DNA of 25,886 nt from Bacteroidota bacterium (GCA_023457535.1 JAEWLN010000136.1:1-25886); one strand, 5' to 3'; positions 15,720 through 23,529 are shown, counted from the stretch's first letter. The notes: generated by a model not told the origin, from the letters alone. Program-made: numbers and translations.

Positions 15720-16264
15720 CAAAGATTGCAGAATTCAACCGGCTTCTAGGACAGCGCATCAAAGAAATGTTGCCGGTCCAAACGTTCTGGGCCGTTTGCA
15801 AATCGGTCGATTGGGACGCAAAGACAATGGTCGCTGTTGGCCAGACCGACGAGCTTGAATATGAAGAGGTCAGTTTAGGAAATGGATCTATTTACAAAAG
15901 GCCCGCCGTCGATACGATGTGCCTACTCGGAATCATCGAAAACAATGGCGCGATCGCGTTTTTGATCGCTGCAGAAAAAATCGAGGAAACGATCGTCGAT
16001 GTCGACGGCTTTATCATCAAGATCAATGCCGACGGAATGACGGTAAATGGCGACAGTCTCGGAGGTATCGTCAAGGCTCGCGAGCTGAAAACACAGGTCG
16101 ACAAAAACACAGCGATCCTCGAACAGGTGCAGCAGGCATTCGAATTATGGACGCCCGTACCGAACGACGGCGGCGCTGCCTTAAAAACGATCGCAGCCGC
16201 TTTCACACAGTTACCCAGAGCGGACTTGTCCGGGATTGAAAACGACAAAATTAAACACGGCTAA
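15716..16264 (+). CDS. Baseplate spike protein (gpV/gp45-like)
   Basis: A 182-aa protein with the domain order of a small central spike: an N-terminal helix (LLGQRIKEMLPVQTFWAVCK), an OB-like part (VDWDAKTMVAVGQTDELEYE), then repetitive beta sequence (IVDVDGFIIKINADGMTVNG) and a C-terminal helical stretch (KTQVDKNTAILEQVQQAFEL). The spike punctures the outer membrane when the sheath contracts. It directly follows the hub, with which it shares a 4-bp overlap, and precedes a gp25/W-like gene, the same V-W order as in P2. Assignment is from layout and order rather than a specific motif; no HxH iron-binding tip is visible. Confidence 0.68.
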   Translation: MTKIAEFNRLLGQRIKEMLPVQTFWAVCKSVDWDAKTMVAVGQTDELEYEEVSLGNGSIYKRPAVDTMCLLGIIENNGAIAFLIAAEKIEETIVDVDGFIIKINADGMTVNGDSLGGIVKARELKTQVDKNTAILEQVQQAFELWTPVPNDGGAALKTIAAAFTQLPRADLSGIENDKIKHG

Positions 16265-16266
16265 AA

Positions 16267-16548
16267 ATGGCAGGCAAAGGGATTTTATGGGATGAGAACC
16301 GCAACCTCGTTGTGCGCAATGGCGGTATGGTCGTTGGAAACTCGACGCTTCAGGAAGTGGCGATCATTATTGAACTGTCGACAGGCGCGCAAAAGTTCGT
16401 ACCGATTTTGGGACCTAACCTTATCCAGCTGAAGAAAACCAATGCCAGCCGTTTCGACATCGAGCAGCGCGTCCGGATTCATTTGGCAAAAGACGGAAAA
16501 GATTACCAGCAAGTAAAGGATCAAATTCAAACAACGATTCGAAAATGA
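16267..16548 (+). CDS. Small baseplate protein, possibly gp25/gpW-like wedge
   Basis: A 93-aa protein opening with GKGILWDENRNLVVRNGGMV and followed by VAIIIELSTGAQKFVPILGPN. The pattern of a leading D..G.L.V.NG strand, a helix, then a P..G loop and a terminal helix (FDIEQRVRIHLAKDGKDY) resembles gp25/W-like wedge proteins. It lies two bases after the spike gene and overlaps the next gene, in the place of W in the V-W-J-I order. The resemblance is by eye and moderate. If correct, it forms part of the baseplate wedge that anchors the sheath. Confidence 0.5.
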   Translation: MAGKGILWDENRNLVVRNGGMVVGNSTLQEVAIIIELSTGAQKFVPILGPNLIQLKKTNASRFDIEQRVRIHLAKDGKDYQQVKDQIQTTIRK

Positions 16549-16904
16549 TGAACGAAATTTTAACGGCCACGCTTGGCACACTCGGGCTCTTTGGCGCTGG
16601 CTGGGCTGGTTGGTTTTTTCGCCGCCGATCCGAGCGCGCCGAAGCAAAAGGAAAGGAAATCGACAACGAAGTAAAACTCGGCGACTACTATAAAAAAGTA
16701 CTCGACGATGAAATCGTACGCTACGAAAACAAATTTGCGGAGCTTTCGGCGATGTGGGAAAAGAAGTTCGCACAGTTTCAGGAGTTGCACACGTCGAAAG
16801 AAACTCTTTTGCGTGATGAAATCGCCCTGCTGCATCGTAAGAACAAGCTGCTCGTACAGGAAAACAACACGTACAGGCGTCGAATCAAAGAACTCGAAAA
16901 ATGA
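16545..16904 (+). CDS. Small membrane protein with long coiled coil (unknown; lysis or baseplate region)
   Basis: A 119-aa protein with one N-terminal membrane helix (about residues 5-24, ATLGTLGLFGAGWAGWFF), then RRRSERAEAKGKE, and a long coiled coil to the end (YENKFAELSAMWEKKFAQFQ, then EIALLHRKNKLLVQENNTYR). Membrane helix plus periplasmic or cytoplasmic coil resembles inner-membrane spanin or holin-like proteins, but it lies within the baseplate genes and far from the endolysin. The positively charged residues after the helix suggest the coil stays in the cytoplasm, which argues against an i-spanin. No family is recognised. It overlaps both neighbours by 4 bp. Confidence 0.6.
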   Translation: MMNEILTATLGTLGLFGAGWAGWFFRRRSERAEAKGKEIDNEVKLGDYYKKVLDDEIVRYENKFAELSAMWEKKFAQFQELHTSKETLLRDEIALLHRKNKLLVQENNTYRRRIKELEK

Positions 16905-17191
16905 AAATAATCGCAATCGCAAACCAAAGCCTTTATGACATCGCCAATCAGGAATTTGGATCGATTGAAGCTGCCTTCCACATCGCGGTGTTGAATGGCC
17001 GATCGGTGACGTACCTACCAGAACCGGGCGAGGTGATCGAATTGCCTGATATGGTTTTTAAAAAAGATGTTGCCGATTATTTCAAGAACAACAAAATTAA
17101 GATTGCGACTGTGACCAAAATCAGCGCGATTCCAGAACCAGAAAACATTGACAACTATTCCCTGTGTGGGGAATTCCCTTATAGCTTCTAA
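16901..17191 (+). CDS. LysM-like tail/baseplate protein
   Basis: A 96-aa protein whose first 50 residues fit a LysM-like fold: NQSLYDIANQEFGSIEAAFH, then VLNGR and the closing LPEPGEVIELPD. Such modules occur in phage tail proteins (T4 gp53, P2 gpX type), where they act as structural connectors. The second half (DVADYFKNNKIKIATVTKIS) is less characteristic. It starts four bases inside the preceding gene and ends two bases before the preferred start of the next. The likely role is wedge or tube-baseplate joining, inferred from fold and place. Confidence 0.68.
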   Translation: MKIIAIANQSLYDIANQEFGSIEAAFHIAVLNGRSVTYLPEPGEVIELPDMVFKKDVADYFKNNKIKIATVTKISAIPEPENIDNYSLCGEFPYSF

Positions 17192-17192
17192 A

Positions 17193-18050
17193 ATGGCCAG
17201 ACTCAAAAGCGACATAAAAAAGCAAATGACTGACGCGTACATTTCAAACCCGGTCATAATTGAACAATACGAACTGACTCCTGGACAAACCTTCGAAGAG
17301 CAGTTTTCTTTGGTTTCATTGGAAAATATTTGGTTTGATCAGGTTGCAGAGGCGATCTATCAACATGAGCTATTGACCGACTTAAATGCGCTTCAATCGC
17401 GCGCGCACAATATTTATTGGTATCGACAATTGGCGTACAATTTTCATGACGGCCTTCAGATGGTCTTGAAGGACGGATATTTTCAATACGACCTAACAGG
17501 CGTTGACGATGCTGAAGAAAGGAAAATTATCAAACGTGTCGCCGTACTTCCGCAAAGTGGCCAGCTGGTAATGAAAGTGGCTACAAAAACCGGAGCTGAT
17601 ACACATCCGTTGTCAGGACCACAGCTTACAAGGTTTACCGATTACATCGAGTTGAATAAAGATGCAGGAAACTTCATCCAGATCATCAACAGGCCCGGCG
17701 ATCAACTACGCATCACGTTGACTGTTTACGTCGACGTCTCGATCATCGATCTGGCCAGCGGCGCGCTGCTGAATACCGACGAGGACGTCAAACCGGTAGA
17801 GGTTGCAATTGCCCGCTATCTTGACAATTTGGAATTTGACGGTTTATTCGTGAAAACATTCCTGCAATCCGAGATCGAGAAAGCACCCGGCGTGAAATTG
17901 CCGTTGGTTAATTCGCTCGAGGCGAAATCATCGGGTTTTGATTTTGAAGCGTTCCAGGAATACAAGCGACCGGAAAGCGGCTATTTCAAGATAGCACCGG
18001 AGGATTTATCAATAACCTATCTGAACAAAAATGCGCTGGCAAACGATTGA
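17193..18050 (+). CDS. Baseplate J-like wedge protein
   Basis: The preferred start is the ATG at 17193 (MARLKSDIKKQMTDAYISNP), two bases after the previous stop, giving 285 residues; the longer frame from 17148 overlaps the LysM-like gene. N-terminal helices are followed by WYRQLAYNFHDGLQMVLKDG and a later beta part with GDQLRITLTVYVDVSIIDLA. The C-terminus ends FKIAPEDLSITYLNKNALAND. Place in the operon (after W-like, before an I-like protein) corresponds to gpJ/gp47, which forms the wedge arms. The similarity to the named J family is not obvious by eye, so this is mainly order-based. It overlaps the next start by 20 bp. Confidence 0.55.
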   Translation: MARLKSDIKKQMTDAYISNPVIIEQYELTPGQTFEEQFSLVSLENIWFDQVAEAIYQHELLTDLNALQSRAHNIYWYRQLAYNFHDGLQMVLKDGYFQYDLTGVDDAEERKIIKRVAVLPQSGQLVMKVATKTGADTHPLSGPQLTRFTDYIELNKDAGNFIQIINRPGDQLRITLTVYVDVSIIDLASGALLNTDEDVKPVEVAIARYLDNLEFDGLFVKTFLQSEIEKAPGVKLPLVNSLEAKSSGFDFEAFQEYKRPESGYFKIAPEDLSITYLNKNALAND

Positions 18051-18492
18051 TTTTAACGAACTGGTCCGATTGACGTCGCTGGCCAATTTCCTGCCTGCCA
18101 CTCCGACCGATTTTGCAAAGGCGATGGTATTGCCGTTAATCCCGCTTTACGATCAGACGCTTTACAAAATGCAGCACAACAGCCAGGTCATTTATCTGGA
18201 GAAAATGCTGAATGAATATTTTGAAGTGGCAACCTATGATCCAAACAGTCACGTGGCCACGCGCAAGGTATTTATTGCGAACGCACCACGAGCGCCAAAA
18301 ACTTACATATTCCAACCCGAAGAAAATCGACCGGTTTATTTGGGAACGCAATACCTCGACCGGCAAACAACGATGACCCATCAATTCATCGTGAAAATCC
18401 CGGCCGCATTTGAGTACGATGAAATATTGCTGCGCGAGCAGATCGACTTTTACAAATTGGCAGGAAAAGAATACACCATAGAAACCTATTGA
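18031..18492 (+). CDS. Baseplate protein, gpI-like by position
   Basis: A 153-aa protein in the place occupied by gpI/gp48 in P2 and Mu, between the J-like gene and the first fibre gene. It opens with RWQTIDFNELVRLTSLANFL and has a central VIYLEKMLNEYFEVATYDPN and a late TTMTHQFIVKIPAAFEYDEI strand-helix region. That layout fits a connector between baseplate and fibre. No named domain is recognised. Its start is within the upstream gene (20-bp overlap), and the next gene follows after one base, so it is clearly part of the same message. Confidence 0.5.
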   Translation: MRWQTIDFNELVRLTSLANFLPATPTDFAKAMVLPLIPLYDQTLYKMQHNSQVIYLEKMLNEYFEVATYDPNSHVATRKVFIANAPRAPKTYIFQPEENRPVYLGTQYLDRQTTMTHQFIVKIPAAFEYDEILLREQIDFYKLAGKEYTIETY

Positions 18493-18493
18493 A

Positions 18494-19303
18494 ATGAATA
18501 GAATTGACTACACACAACCGGGGGGATTTCCATTAGAACAGCCGGTATTGGATAAAATGCAGACCGCTTATTATGACGCCTTACGTGCGTTTATCGGCTA
18601 TTTAAAAATCCCAGATATCGGCAACTTTGTAATTCACGGTTGCGACGTTGTTGGACCGAATATTACGCCAGGCATGCTTTGGATCGACGGTGATCTTTGC
18701 ACGTTTGCAGGTGCGGCTGGCACGAACGCAACGAAAATTAAGAAGGCGCTTATAACTACGACGGCAGAATTCGAGAACGGCAGCAATATTGCGGTGTTCA
18801 CCGAGTCGATTGCACAGGTCGACGCAGCGGGCGCAGCGCTTTCGACGTTTACGAGGTTTTACCCCGTGTACGACGGATCTTATGTACACACCGACAACAA
18901 CTTTACGAATCCTGATAAAACAAAACTCGACGGCATTGAACCCGGCGCGGAAAAGAATGTTCAGGCGGATTGGGCGGTCGCCAACCCGCTTTCGGATGCG
19001 TTCATAAAAAACAAGCCGCTCATTCCAGATGTTCTCCACATGTCGGACTGTTACGTTGGTGACGTCGGAACCAACGACTTCAATCCTGACACTATCGTTA
19101 CGGTTACTTTCCAAGATGTAGGAACATCAGATTATCAAGCGATAATAACGCCAATTGGGGTTTCGGGAGGAAACGCAAATAATGACGTTTCTTGGGTTGT
19201 TTTTGATAAAACACAAACATCCTTTAAAGTCGCGTTGCGTGGGTATTCTAATGACATCCAAGATATCCGACTAGACTATATGCTAATTAGAAAAACGACA
19301 TAA
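18494..19303 (+). CDS. Tail fibre protein with collar-type motif
   Basis: A 269-aa fibre. The N-terminal part (FPLEQPVLDKMQTAYYDALR, then PGMLWIDGDLCTFAG) is the usual baseplate-attachment type. Residues about 135-160 hold the recurrent fibre motif FTNPDKTKLDGIEPGAEKNV followed by QADWAV and IKNKP. The C-terminus (VVFDKTQTSFKVALRGYSND) looks like a small beta tip domain that could contact the host surface. It is followed by a small protein that may help fibre assembly. The motif makes fibre identity secure; the receptor is unknown. Confidence 0.82.
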   Translation: MNRIDYTQPGGFPLEQPVLDKMQTAYYDALRAFIGYLKIPDIGNFVIHGCDVVGPNITPGMLWIDGDLCTFAGAAGTNATKIKKALITTTAEFENGSNIAVFTESIAQVDAAGAALSTFTRFYPVYDGSYVHTDNNFTNPDKTKLDGIEPGAEKNVQADWAVANPLSDAFIKNKPLIPDVLHMSDCYVGDVGTNDFNPDTIVTVTFQDVGTSDYQAIITPIGVSGGNANNDVSWVVFDKTQTSFKVALRGYSNDIQDIRLDYMLIRKTT

Positions 19304-19304
19304 A

Positions 19305-19793
19305 ATGAAATTTTACGAAGCCATTGAAGTCGCCTTTAAACCATTTATTCATTGGAATCAAATCGCGGCTAACATCGACCAACTCATTGAGCTTGGGCGG
19401 GAAGATGATCCGCTCGTTTTGCCGTGGGAACTTGTACCATTAAATCAGTTTGGAGTTTCACCAATGAAGATCGTAGGCGGGGAACTCGTTGAGCGATCCA
19501 GCGCGGAAATGGATGCTTTCGAGCTTGAGTACAACCAAAAGCAACTCGTAAACGAGCAGGCAAAGAAAATCAACCAGATCGCGCGCGGCTCATTCAACTA
19601 CGGGGGCAAAACCTTTCCCATGCATGATGCGGCACGCGCCAGATACATGGCAATCGCGTTGGATTCACCGCATACAAACACCAACTTCATGACCATAACC
19701 GGCGAAGTGGTAACGGTCGAAGCGGCCAACATCCCGGCATTCATGTCGCAGTACTATAAGCAAATTCAACTTATCACCAACGTAACACCGTAA
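19305..19793 (+). CDS. Tail fibre-associated protein, possibly fibre assembly (DUF4376-like)
   Basis: A 162-aa protein directly after a fibre gene. The second half has a DUF4376-like pattern: KKINQIARGSFNYGGKTFPM, then HDAARARYMAI and a C-terminal helix around NIPAFMSQYYKQI. Such domains are common in phage fibre assembly proteins and short fibre-associated proteins. The first half (HWNQIAANIDQLIELGREDD, VLPWELVPLNQFGVS) is not recognised. It begins one base after the fibre gene's stop and ends two bases before the next start, so expression is joint. The assignment is moderate. Confidence 0.5.
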   Translation: MKFYEAIEVAFKPFIHWNQIAANIDQLIELGREDDPLVLPWELVPLNQFGVSPMKIVGGELVERSSAEMDAFELEYNQKQLVNEQAKKINQIARGSFNYGGKTFPMHDAARARYMAIALDSPHTNTNFMTITGEVVTVEAANIPAFMSQYYKQIQLITNVTP

Positions 19794-19795
19794 CC

Positions 19796-20584
19796 ATGCC
19801 CGACAATAATTCAACGCGTCCGTTTTTGTACATGGAACAAAAAGAGGACAGTGCCGAAAAACTCGCATACGCCGCAGGCAAACCAACGAAGCACTTCTTT
19901 TTTGCGCCCGAATTGATGCGTACGGTCGGCGCTGTAAACGAACTTTGGCGGCTGATCCAGGCACTACAATTGCCAACGAGCACCATTTTGGAACTCATCG
20001 GCGATAAGGTTGTGGATTTCGACGAAATTGGCGACTTGGACATCCTCGATGTGATCAATTCTGCGGAAGGCGATGGTGTCTATTTGGGCGTTCCGAATGC
20101 TACTTACATCAGTTTCAAACAGAATGGCCTTATGCGTGTCTATGCGTTCGTAGGCGTGTCCGGGGACTACGGCAGCGGCGAGGGACTGCACACGTTGATG
20201 GACTCCGATCTTTTGCAATTGGTTTATGAAGTCGAAGGCCAATCCTCGCCGGCGTCTAACCCTGATGTGTTCGAAGCTGTGTTTTATTTGGTGGAAGGTG
20301 GGAACCCTGTAATTGCTGATTCGCCTCATATCGCTGATTTCACACCTACGTTTGTCAGAAATGGACCCGGTTCTTTCACTCTGGCATCTGTTGGACTGAA
20401 TCCGTTGCCGAAATTTGCCACGGTATTTATGAGCATGACCACGCATTTGCACACAGTCTCATACGCCTATTCAACGCAAAATGAAATCAAAATCTATATC
20501 AACGATAATGCTACAGGAGCGCTCGCCGATCCGCCCGGCAACCTTACGCGATTATCAATGAGAATTGCCAAGCCAACCAGTTAA
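19796..20584 (+). CDS. Putative fibre or baseplate appendage protein
   Basis: A 262-aa protein in the fibre gene block. The N-terminal 60 residues are helical (VGAVNELWRLIQALQLPTST). The middle is beta-rich (VYLGVPNATYISFKQNGLMR) and the C-terminal part (PLPKFATVFMSMTTHLHTVS, ending LTRLSMRIAKPTS) resembles a beta tip domain. I recognise no named family. Its place between two fibre-type genes suggests an appendage subunit or a second, alternative fibre. It is followed after one base by a small beta protein. Confidence 0.5.
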   Translation: MPDNNSTRPFLYMEQKEDSAEKLAYAAGKPTKHFFFAPELMRTVGAVNELWRLIQALQLPTSTILELIGDKVVDFDEIGDLDILDVINSAEGDGVYLGVPNATYISFKQNGLMRVYAFVGVSGDYGSGEGLHTLMDSDLLQLVYEVEGQSSPASNPDVFEAVFYLVEGGNPVIADSPHIADFTPTFVRNGPGSFTLASVGLNPLPKFATVFMSMTTHLHTVSYAYSTQNEIKIYINDNATGALADPPGNLTRLSMRIAKPTS

Positions 20585-20585
20585 G

Positions 20586-20894
20586 ATGATACAAATAGAT
20601 TTGACCGTCGCGGCGGTACTCGACATCGTGGGCATCAATAGAGATGAGACGCGCCACATTGATTTTACGGCTGAGGAAGATTGGACAGGAACCTACGAGT
20701 TGGCCATGTATAATTCGCAAGCCAAAAACGCAAAGACGATCATCGCGGGCGCAGTTATGGTTGATGGATTGACGCTTACGTGGGAGCTTTCGCCTGCACT
20801 TCAGGGAATTCCATCGGCCAAGCGCTATTTTGAAATCACCGATGTGGATCAGCAAACGGTAATTATTAAAGCGGAAGTCACCATAGACAAATGA
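20586..20894 (+). CDS. Small beta-rich phage protein, unknown
   Basis: The preferred start is the ATG at 20586, one base after the preceding stop, giving 102 residues (MIQIDLTVAAVLDIVGINRD); an in-frame ATG at 20565 overlaps the upstream gene. The sequence alternates short strands (TGTYELAMYNSQAKNAKTII, GLTLTWELSPALQGIPSAKR, YFEITDVDQQTVIIKAEVTI), a pattern like the small Ig-like or N-terminal adaptor domains that precede fibres in related phages. It overlaps the large fibre start by 4 bp. It may be the base of that fibre. No family is recognised with confidence. Confidence 0.5.
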   Translation: MIQIDLTVAAVLDIVGINRDETRHIDFTAEEDWTGTYELAMYNSQAKNAKTIIAGAVMVDGLTLTWELSPALQGIPSAKRYFEITDVDQQTVIIKAEVTIDK

Positions 20895-22276
20895 ACGTAA
20901 CGATAACCATAAGGCAAAAACCCAAAAGGATCACGGTTTCATCGTCGGTTCCGGGCGTGGTTGTAACTTGTCCGCGTCCGTTGAATGTCTCGGTGTCGTT
21001 GACCCGCGACGGCGCGAAAGGAAAATCGGCCTTTGAACTTTGGCTTGTCGATAATCCGGACGGCACGCGCGAGCAATACGACGATTATTATCGGGGTGCT
21101 GAAGGGAAGTCCGCTAAGCAAGTGTGGCTTGATGACCATCCCGGATCAACGGACGCCGATTATTACGATTGGGCACGTGGTGCGCGAAATTGGGGGGAGC
21201 TTGAGGGCGATCTGCAAGAGCAGCAGGATTTGATGGACGCCTTTGACCATAAGCTCAATGCTGCGCTCGTTGGTAGCGCAAATGGCGTTGCGCCGCTGGG
21301 CACCGATGCTAAGATACCGACCGCATTTTTCCCGGACGAGATTCTCGGAAACGTAAGATTCCGGGGAACATATAACGGCATGGTTGTGAGTTCCGCATAC
21401 GCAACTTTCAACGGCTTGCCGCTTCCGAACCCTACGGCAACCAATGCCGGTGTTTATTTCATCGTTACGGTACCGTTTTCAAAAGACGGTAACGATTATT
21501 CAACCGGCGATTGGATTTTGTCAATCGGGGCATTGGCCGGTTGGTCGAAAGTTGACAACAGCGATTCGGTTACATCCGTATTTGGCCGCATTGGTAACAT
21601 TGTAGCGCTTGAATCCGATTACCAGGCGTTTTATGTTCGGTTGACACAAGTTTACAACAACCCGATTTGGATAGGCAGTTTGGCCAAGTCAAAGGTAGGA
21701 CTCGGCAATGTAGACAACACCGCCGACGTTGACAAACCGGTGTCCAATCCGCAAAAGGCGTACATCGATGCGGCGGATGCAGCAATTCAAACGGCTTTTA
21801 AAAGGTCATATATCGCCCAAACCGCCCCGTATCAAAGTGCGTTGTCACTTGGGCAACGACGTATTTTCAACGAACGGCCAAACGGCCAACTCAATTTGCA
21901 ACCAGGCTTTTATCAGATGATCCTGACTGCGACGCTGAGCACGCTCAACAACAACACGCTCATTCTCGGATTTTCGGGTACGGCGACCGCGAGCGATGTC
22001 GACTTGATAGTGGAATGTTGTAAGAATGGCGACAATCACCCGCAATGGCAATCGACGACTTTTACCGATTTTTCCGCCCGGACAATACACACAAGTAGCG
22101 CGAGCGCGGTGGCGCGTATGGTTGTTTCGGGAACGTTTCGGATTACGGCGGCCGGAAGCGTACAACCCACAATTGGGGCGCAGCTTGCAATCCAGCCTAC
22201 CACAGACATCGGGTCGGTTTTCATCGCACAACGTTTGGGCGGTGTGACGGAAAGTTACTCGGACAACGCAAGTTGA
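20891..22276 (+). CDS. Large tail fibre, likely receptor-binding protein
   Basis: A 461-aa fibre, last gene of the tail operon. The N-terminal part has repeated short motifs typical of fibre shafts (GKSAFELWLVDNPDGTREQY and GKSAKQVWLDDHPGSTDADY). A central adaptor follows (ANGVAPLGTDAKIPTAFFPD). Then come two common fibre signatures: VTSVFGRIGNIVALESDYQA and KSKVGLGNVDNTADVDKPVS. The final 150 residues form a beta-rich C-terminal domain (FYQMILTATLSTLNNNTLIL, then SVFIAQRLGG), which probably contacts the host. The distal domain may differ between related phages. It ends 18 bp before a weak GGAGG/CCTCC stem. Confidence 0.83.
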   Translation: MNVTITIRQKPKRITVSSSVPGVVVTCPRPLNVSVSLTRDGAKGKSAFELWLVDNPDGTREQYDDYYRGAEGKSAKQVWLDDHPGSTDADYYDWARGARNWGELEGDLQEQQDLMDAFDHKLNAALVGSANGVAPLGTDAKIPTAFFPDEILGNVRFRGTYNGMVVSSAYATFNGLPLPNPTATNAGVYFIVTVPFSKDGNDYSTGDWILSIGALAGWSKVDNSDSVTSVFGRIGNIVALESDYQAFYVRLTQVYNNPIWIGSLAKSKVGLGNVDNTADVDKPVSNPQKAYIDAADAAIQTAFKRSYIAQTAPYQSALSLGQRRIFNERPNGQLNLQPGFYQMILTATLSTLNNNTLILGFSGTATASDVDLIVECCKNGDNHPQWQSTTFTDFSARTIHTSSASAVARMVVSGTFRITAAGSVQPTIGAQLAIQPTTDIGSVFIAQRLGGVTESYSDNAS

Positions 22277-22293
22277 TATTCGTGGAGGTCGAA

Positions 22294-22430
22294 TAAAAAA
22301 ACCCTCCGACATTTAAAAAAAACTCTCACATTCGTTTTAAACTGACGCACTCAAGGTCGTCGGAGGGCAATACCTTCTGATGCCTTGAGTGCGTTTTTGT
22401 TTTATGCGAATGTGAGAGTTGCAAAGATAG
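22294..22430 (-). ncRNA. Candidate structured small RNA with pseudoknot potential (minus strand)
   Basis: Three perfect inverted repeats lie here in the plus-strand order A B C A' C' B': A 9 bp (22302-22310 with 22359-22367), B 14 bp (22321-22334 with 22407-22420), C 12 bp (22345-22356 with 22383-22394). B and C nest, while A' lies in the C loop and pairs outside B, so A-A' makes a pseudoknot or an alternative fold. On the minus strand a TATCTTTG box (22422-22429) sits just before B', and B is followed by eight Ts, which fits a promoter, a closed ~100-nt RNA and an intrinsic terminator. GUCGGAGGG followed by seven Ts would be a second 3' end. On the plus strand the same DNA could be an attenuator before the adenine methylase gene. 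No known RNA family is recognised. Confidence 0.55.
22422..22429 (-). promoter_or_regulatory. Bacteroidota-type -7 box (TAnnTTTG) for the small RNA
   Basis: The minus strand reads TATCTTTG here, a full match to the Bacteroidota -7 consensus TAnnTTTG. A start about five bases downstream would fall inside the B' arm of the structured region. No good TTG is present at the -33 position, so the promoter is plausible but not complete. Confidence 0.45.
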
Positions 22431-22447
22431 AATTTTAATTATTATTT

Positions 22448-23296
22448 ATGAATACCATGAAAGAGTTTAGAAATGCGCCCCTGCCATTTATGGGGCAAAA
22501 GAGAAAGTTTTTGAAAAAGGTTAAGGAGCTCATTGCGGACTATCCTGCTGACTGTACGTACGTTGATTTGTTTGGCGGTAGCGGATTGTTGTCGCACACT
22601 ATCAAACGTGCCGTACCAACCGCAAAGGTAATTTACAACGACTTTGACAATTATCGCGAAAGATTGTCTCAGATCACGCACACGAACGCGCTGCTCGCCG
22701 ATATACGCGCAATCGCGGCACAGCTTCCAAAAGACAAAAAGATTGCCGGAAATGAGCGGATTTTGATTTTAGAGCGCGTTCGACGTGAATTGAACGATCG
22801 CGGTTACGTAGATTTTATAACATTGTCGTCGTCAATCCTTTTCAGTATGAAGTACGTACAGTCAATCGACGAACTTGAAAAAGAAACGTTTTACAATTGC
22901 ATCCGTGAATCGGACTATGATGCTACGGGATACTTAGACGGCGTGGAAGTCGAAAGCATGGACTACAAACAACTGTTCGAGAAGTACAAGAGCGCGGCCA
23001 ACGTCGTGTGGCTTGTAGACCCGCCCTATTTGTCAACCGAAAGCGGTACATACAAATGCAGCTATTGGAAGCTGAAGGACTATCTAGACGTTTTAAACGT
23101 CTTGGACGGCACGAATTATCTATACTTCACTTCAAACAAATCGCAGATCGTTGAGCTGTGCGAATGGATTGAAACCAGGACAGCGACATCGAATCCGTTC
23201 TTTGGAGCTACTACGACGACAATGAATGTACAACTAAATCATTCGGCAAAATACACCGACATGCTGTTGTATAAGTACGAATATAAAGCGAATTAA
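22448..23296 (+). CDS. dam: DNA adenine methylase (D12 class, Dam-like)
   Basis: A 282-aa N6-adenine methyltransferase. The motifs are complete: PFMGQKRKFLK (13-23) as motif X, YVDLFGGSGLLS (38-49) for S-adenosylmethionine, and the catalytic VDPPYLSTES (190-199, DPPY). The order X, I, IV places it in the D12/alpha class. No restriction enzyme gene lies nearby, so it is a solitary phage methylase that probably protects phage DNA or, as in Mu-like phages, affects regulation. It is the last gene on the phage side, after the structured RNA and before a terminator. An alternative start is the ATG at 22457. The target sequence cannot be read from the protein. Confidence 0.92.
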   Translation: MNTMKEFRNAPLPFMGQKRKFLKKVKELIADYPADCTYVDLFGGSGLLSHTIKRAVPTAKVIYNDFDNYRERLSQITHTNALLADIRAIAAQLPKDKKIAGNERILILERVRRELNDRGYVDFITLSSSILFSMKYVQSIDELEKETFYNCIRESDYDATGYLDGVEVESMDYKQLFEKYKSAANVVWLVDPPYLSTESGTYKCSYWKLKDYLDVLNVLDGTNYLYFTSNKSQIVELCEWIETRTATSNPFFGATTTTMNVQLNHSAKYTDMLLYKYEYKAN

Positions 23297-23462
23297 TGCG
23301 TTGTAATCGCACTCAAAGATAGGAAAAAAGAACGTAGCAACCAAGCTTTTACGTCAAAAAAACCTCCGAAATGGAGGTTTTTTTTTCATGTTTAAATACT
23401 GTTCAAACGTGAGCAAATTGATACTTTTGGAAACGTAAAATTGCGCTTTTGGATTTTCCGAT
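23297..23462. other. Non-coding right end of the prophage
   Basis: No gene of useful length is seen here. The stretch contains the terminator at 23361-23386, and two short direct repeats of CTTTTGGA (about 23424 and 23446) that could be part of the phage end where a Mu-type transposase binds. The prophage boundary probably lies near the right of this stretch, because attC-like sequence begins by about 23463. I cannot define the terminal dinucleotide or a target duplication without the left end. Confidence 0.4.
23361..23386 (+). terminator. Intrinsic terminator after the adenine methylase gene
   Basis: AACCTCC (23361-23367), loop GAAAT, GGAGGTT (23373-23379), then a run of Ts to 23386. The left side is preceded by As, so it can also act from the other strand. 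It lies 64 bp after the methylase stop and fits the end of the phage late transcript. Confidence 0.85.
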
Positions 23463-23529
23463 TATAACTGCAACTTCCGGCTACTAAAATCCCGGCAATG
23501 TCGATGAAACGGCGGTTAGTGGTCGTTGC
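23463..23529 (-). repeat. Half of an attC-like site (start of the methyltransferase cassette's end)
   Basis: On the minus strand this reads GCAACGACCACTAAC (23529-23515) followed by sequence with similarity to the outer half of the repeat at 25747-25886, such as GCCGGGATTTTAGTA against GCTGGTTTTTAGTA, then GGAAGTTGCAGTT against GAAAGTTCAGTT. No matching second arm or conserved loop follows; phage sequence follows instead. The 15-nt end box is complementary, with one mismatch, to the other end of the same cassette at 24139-24153. The site thus seems interrupted by the prophage. Confidence 0.5.

Noticed and set aside
20891..22276. Diversity-generating retroelement acting on the large fibre
   Set aside because: Some Bacteroidota Mu-like phages have one, but there is no reverse transcriptase and I see no template/variable repeat pair in the window.
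22302..22420. Retron-type msr/msd region
   Set aside because: The outer 14-bp and inner 12-bp inverted repeats recall a retron, but no reverse transcriptase follows; the next gene is an adenine methylase.
22321..22420. Invertible fibre segment (gix-like sites)
   Set aside because: The 14-bp inverted copies enclose only 72 bp of non-coding DNA, and no invertase gene is present.
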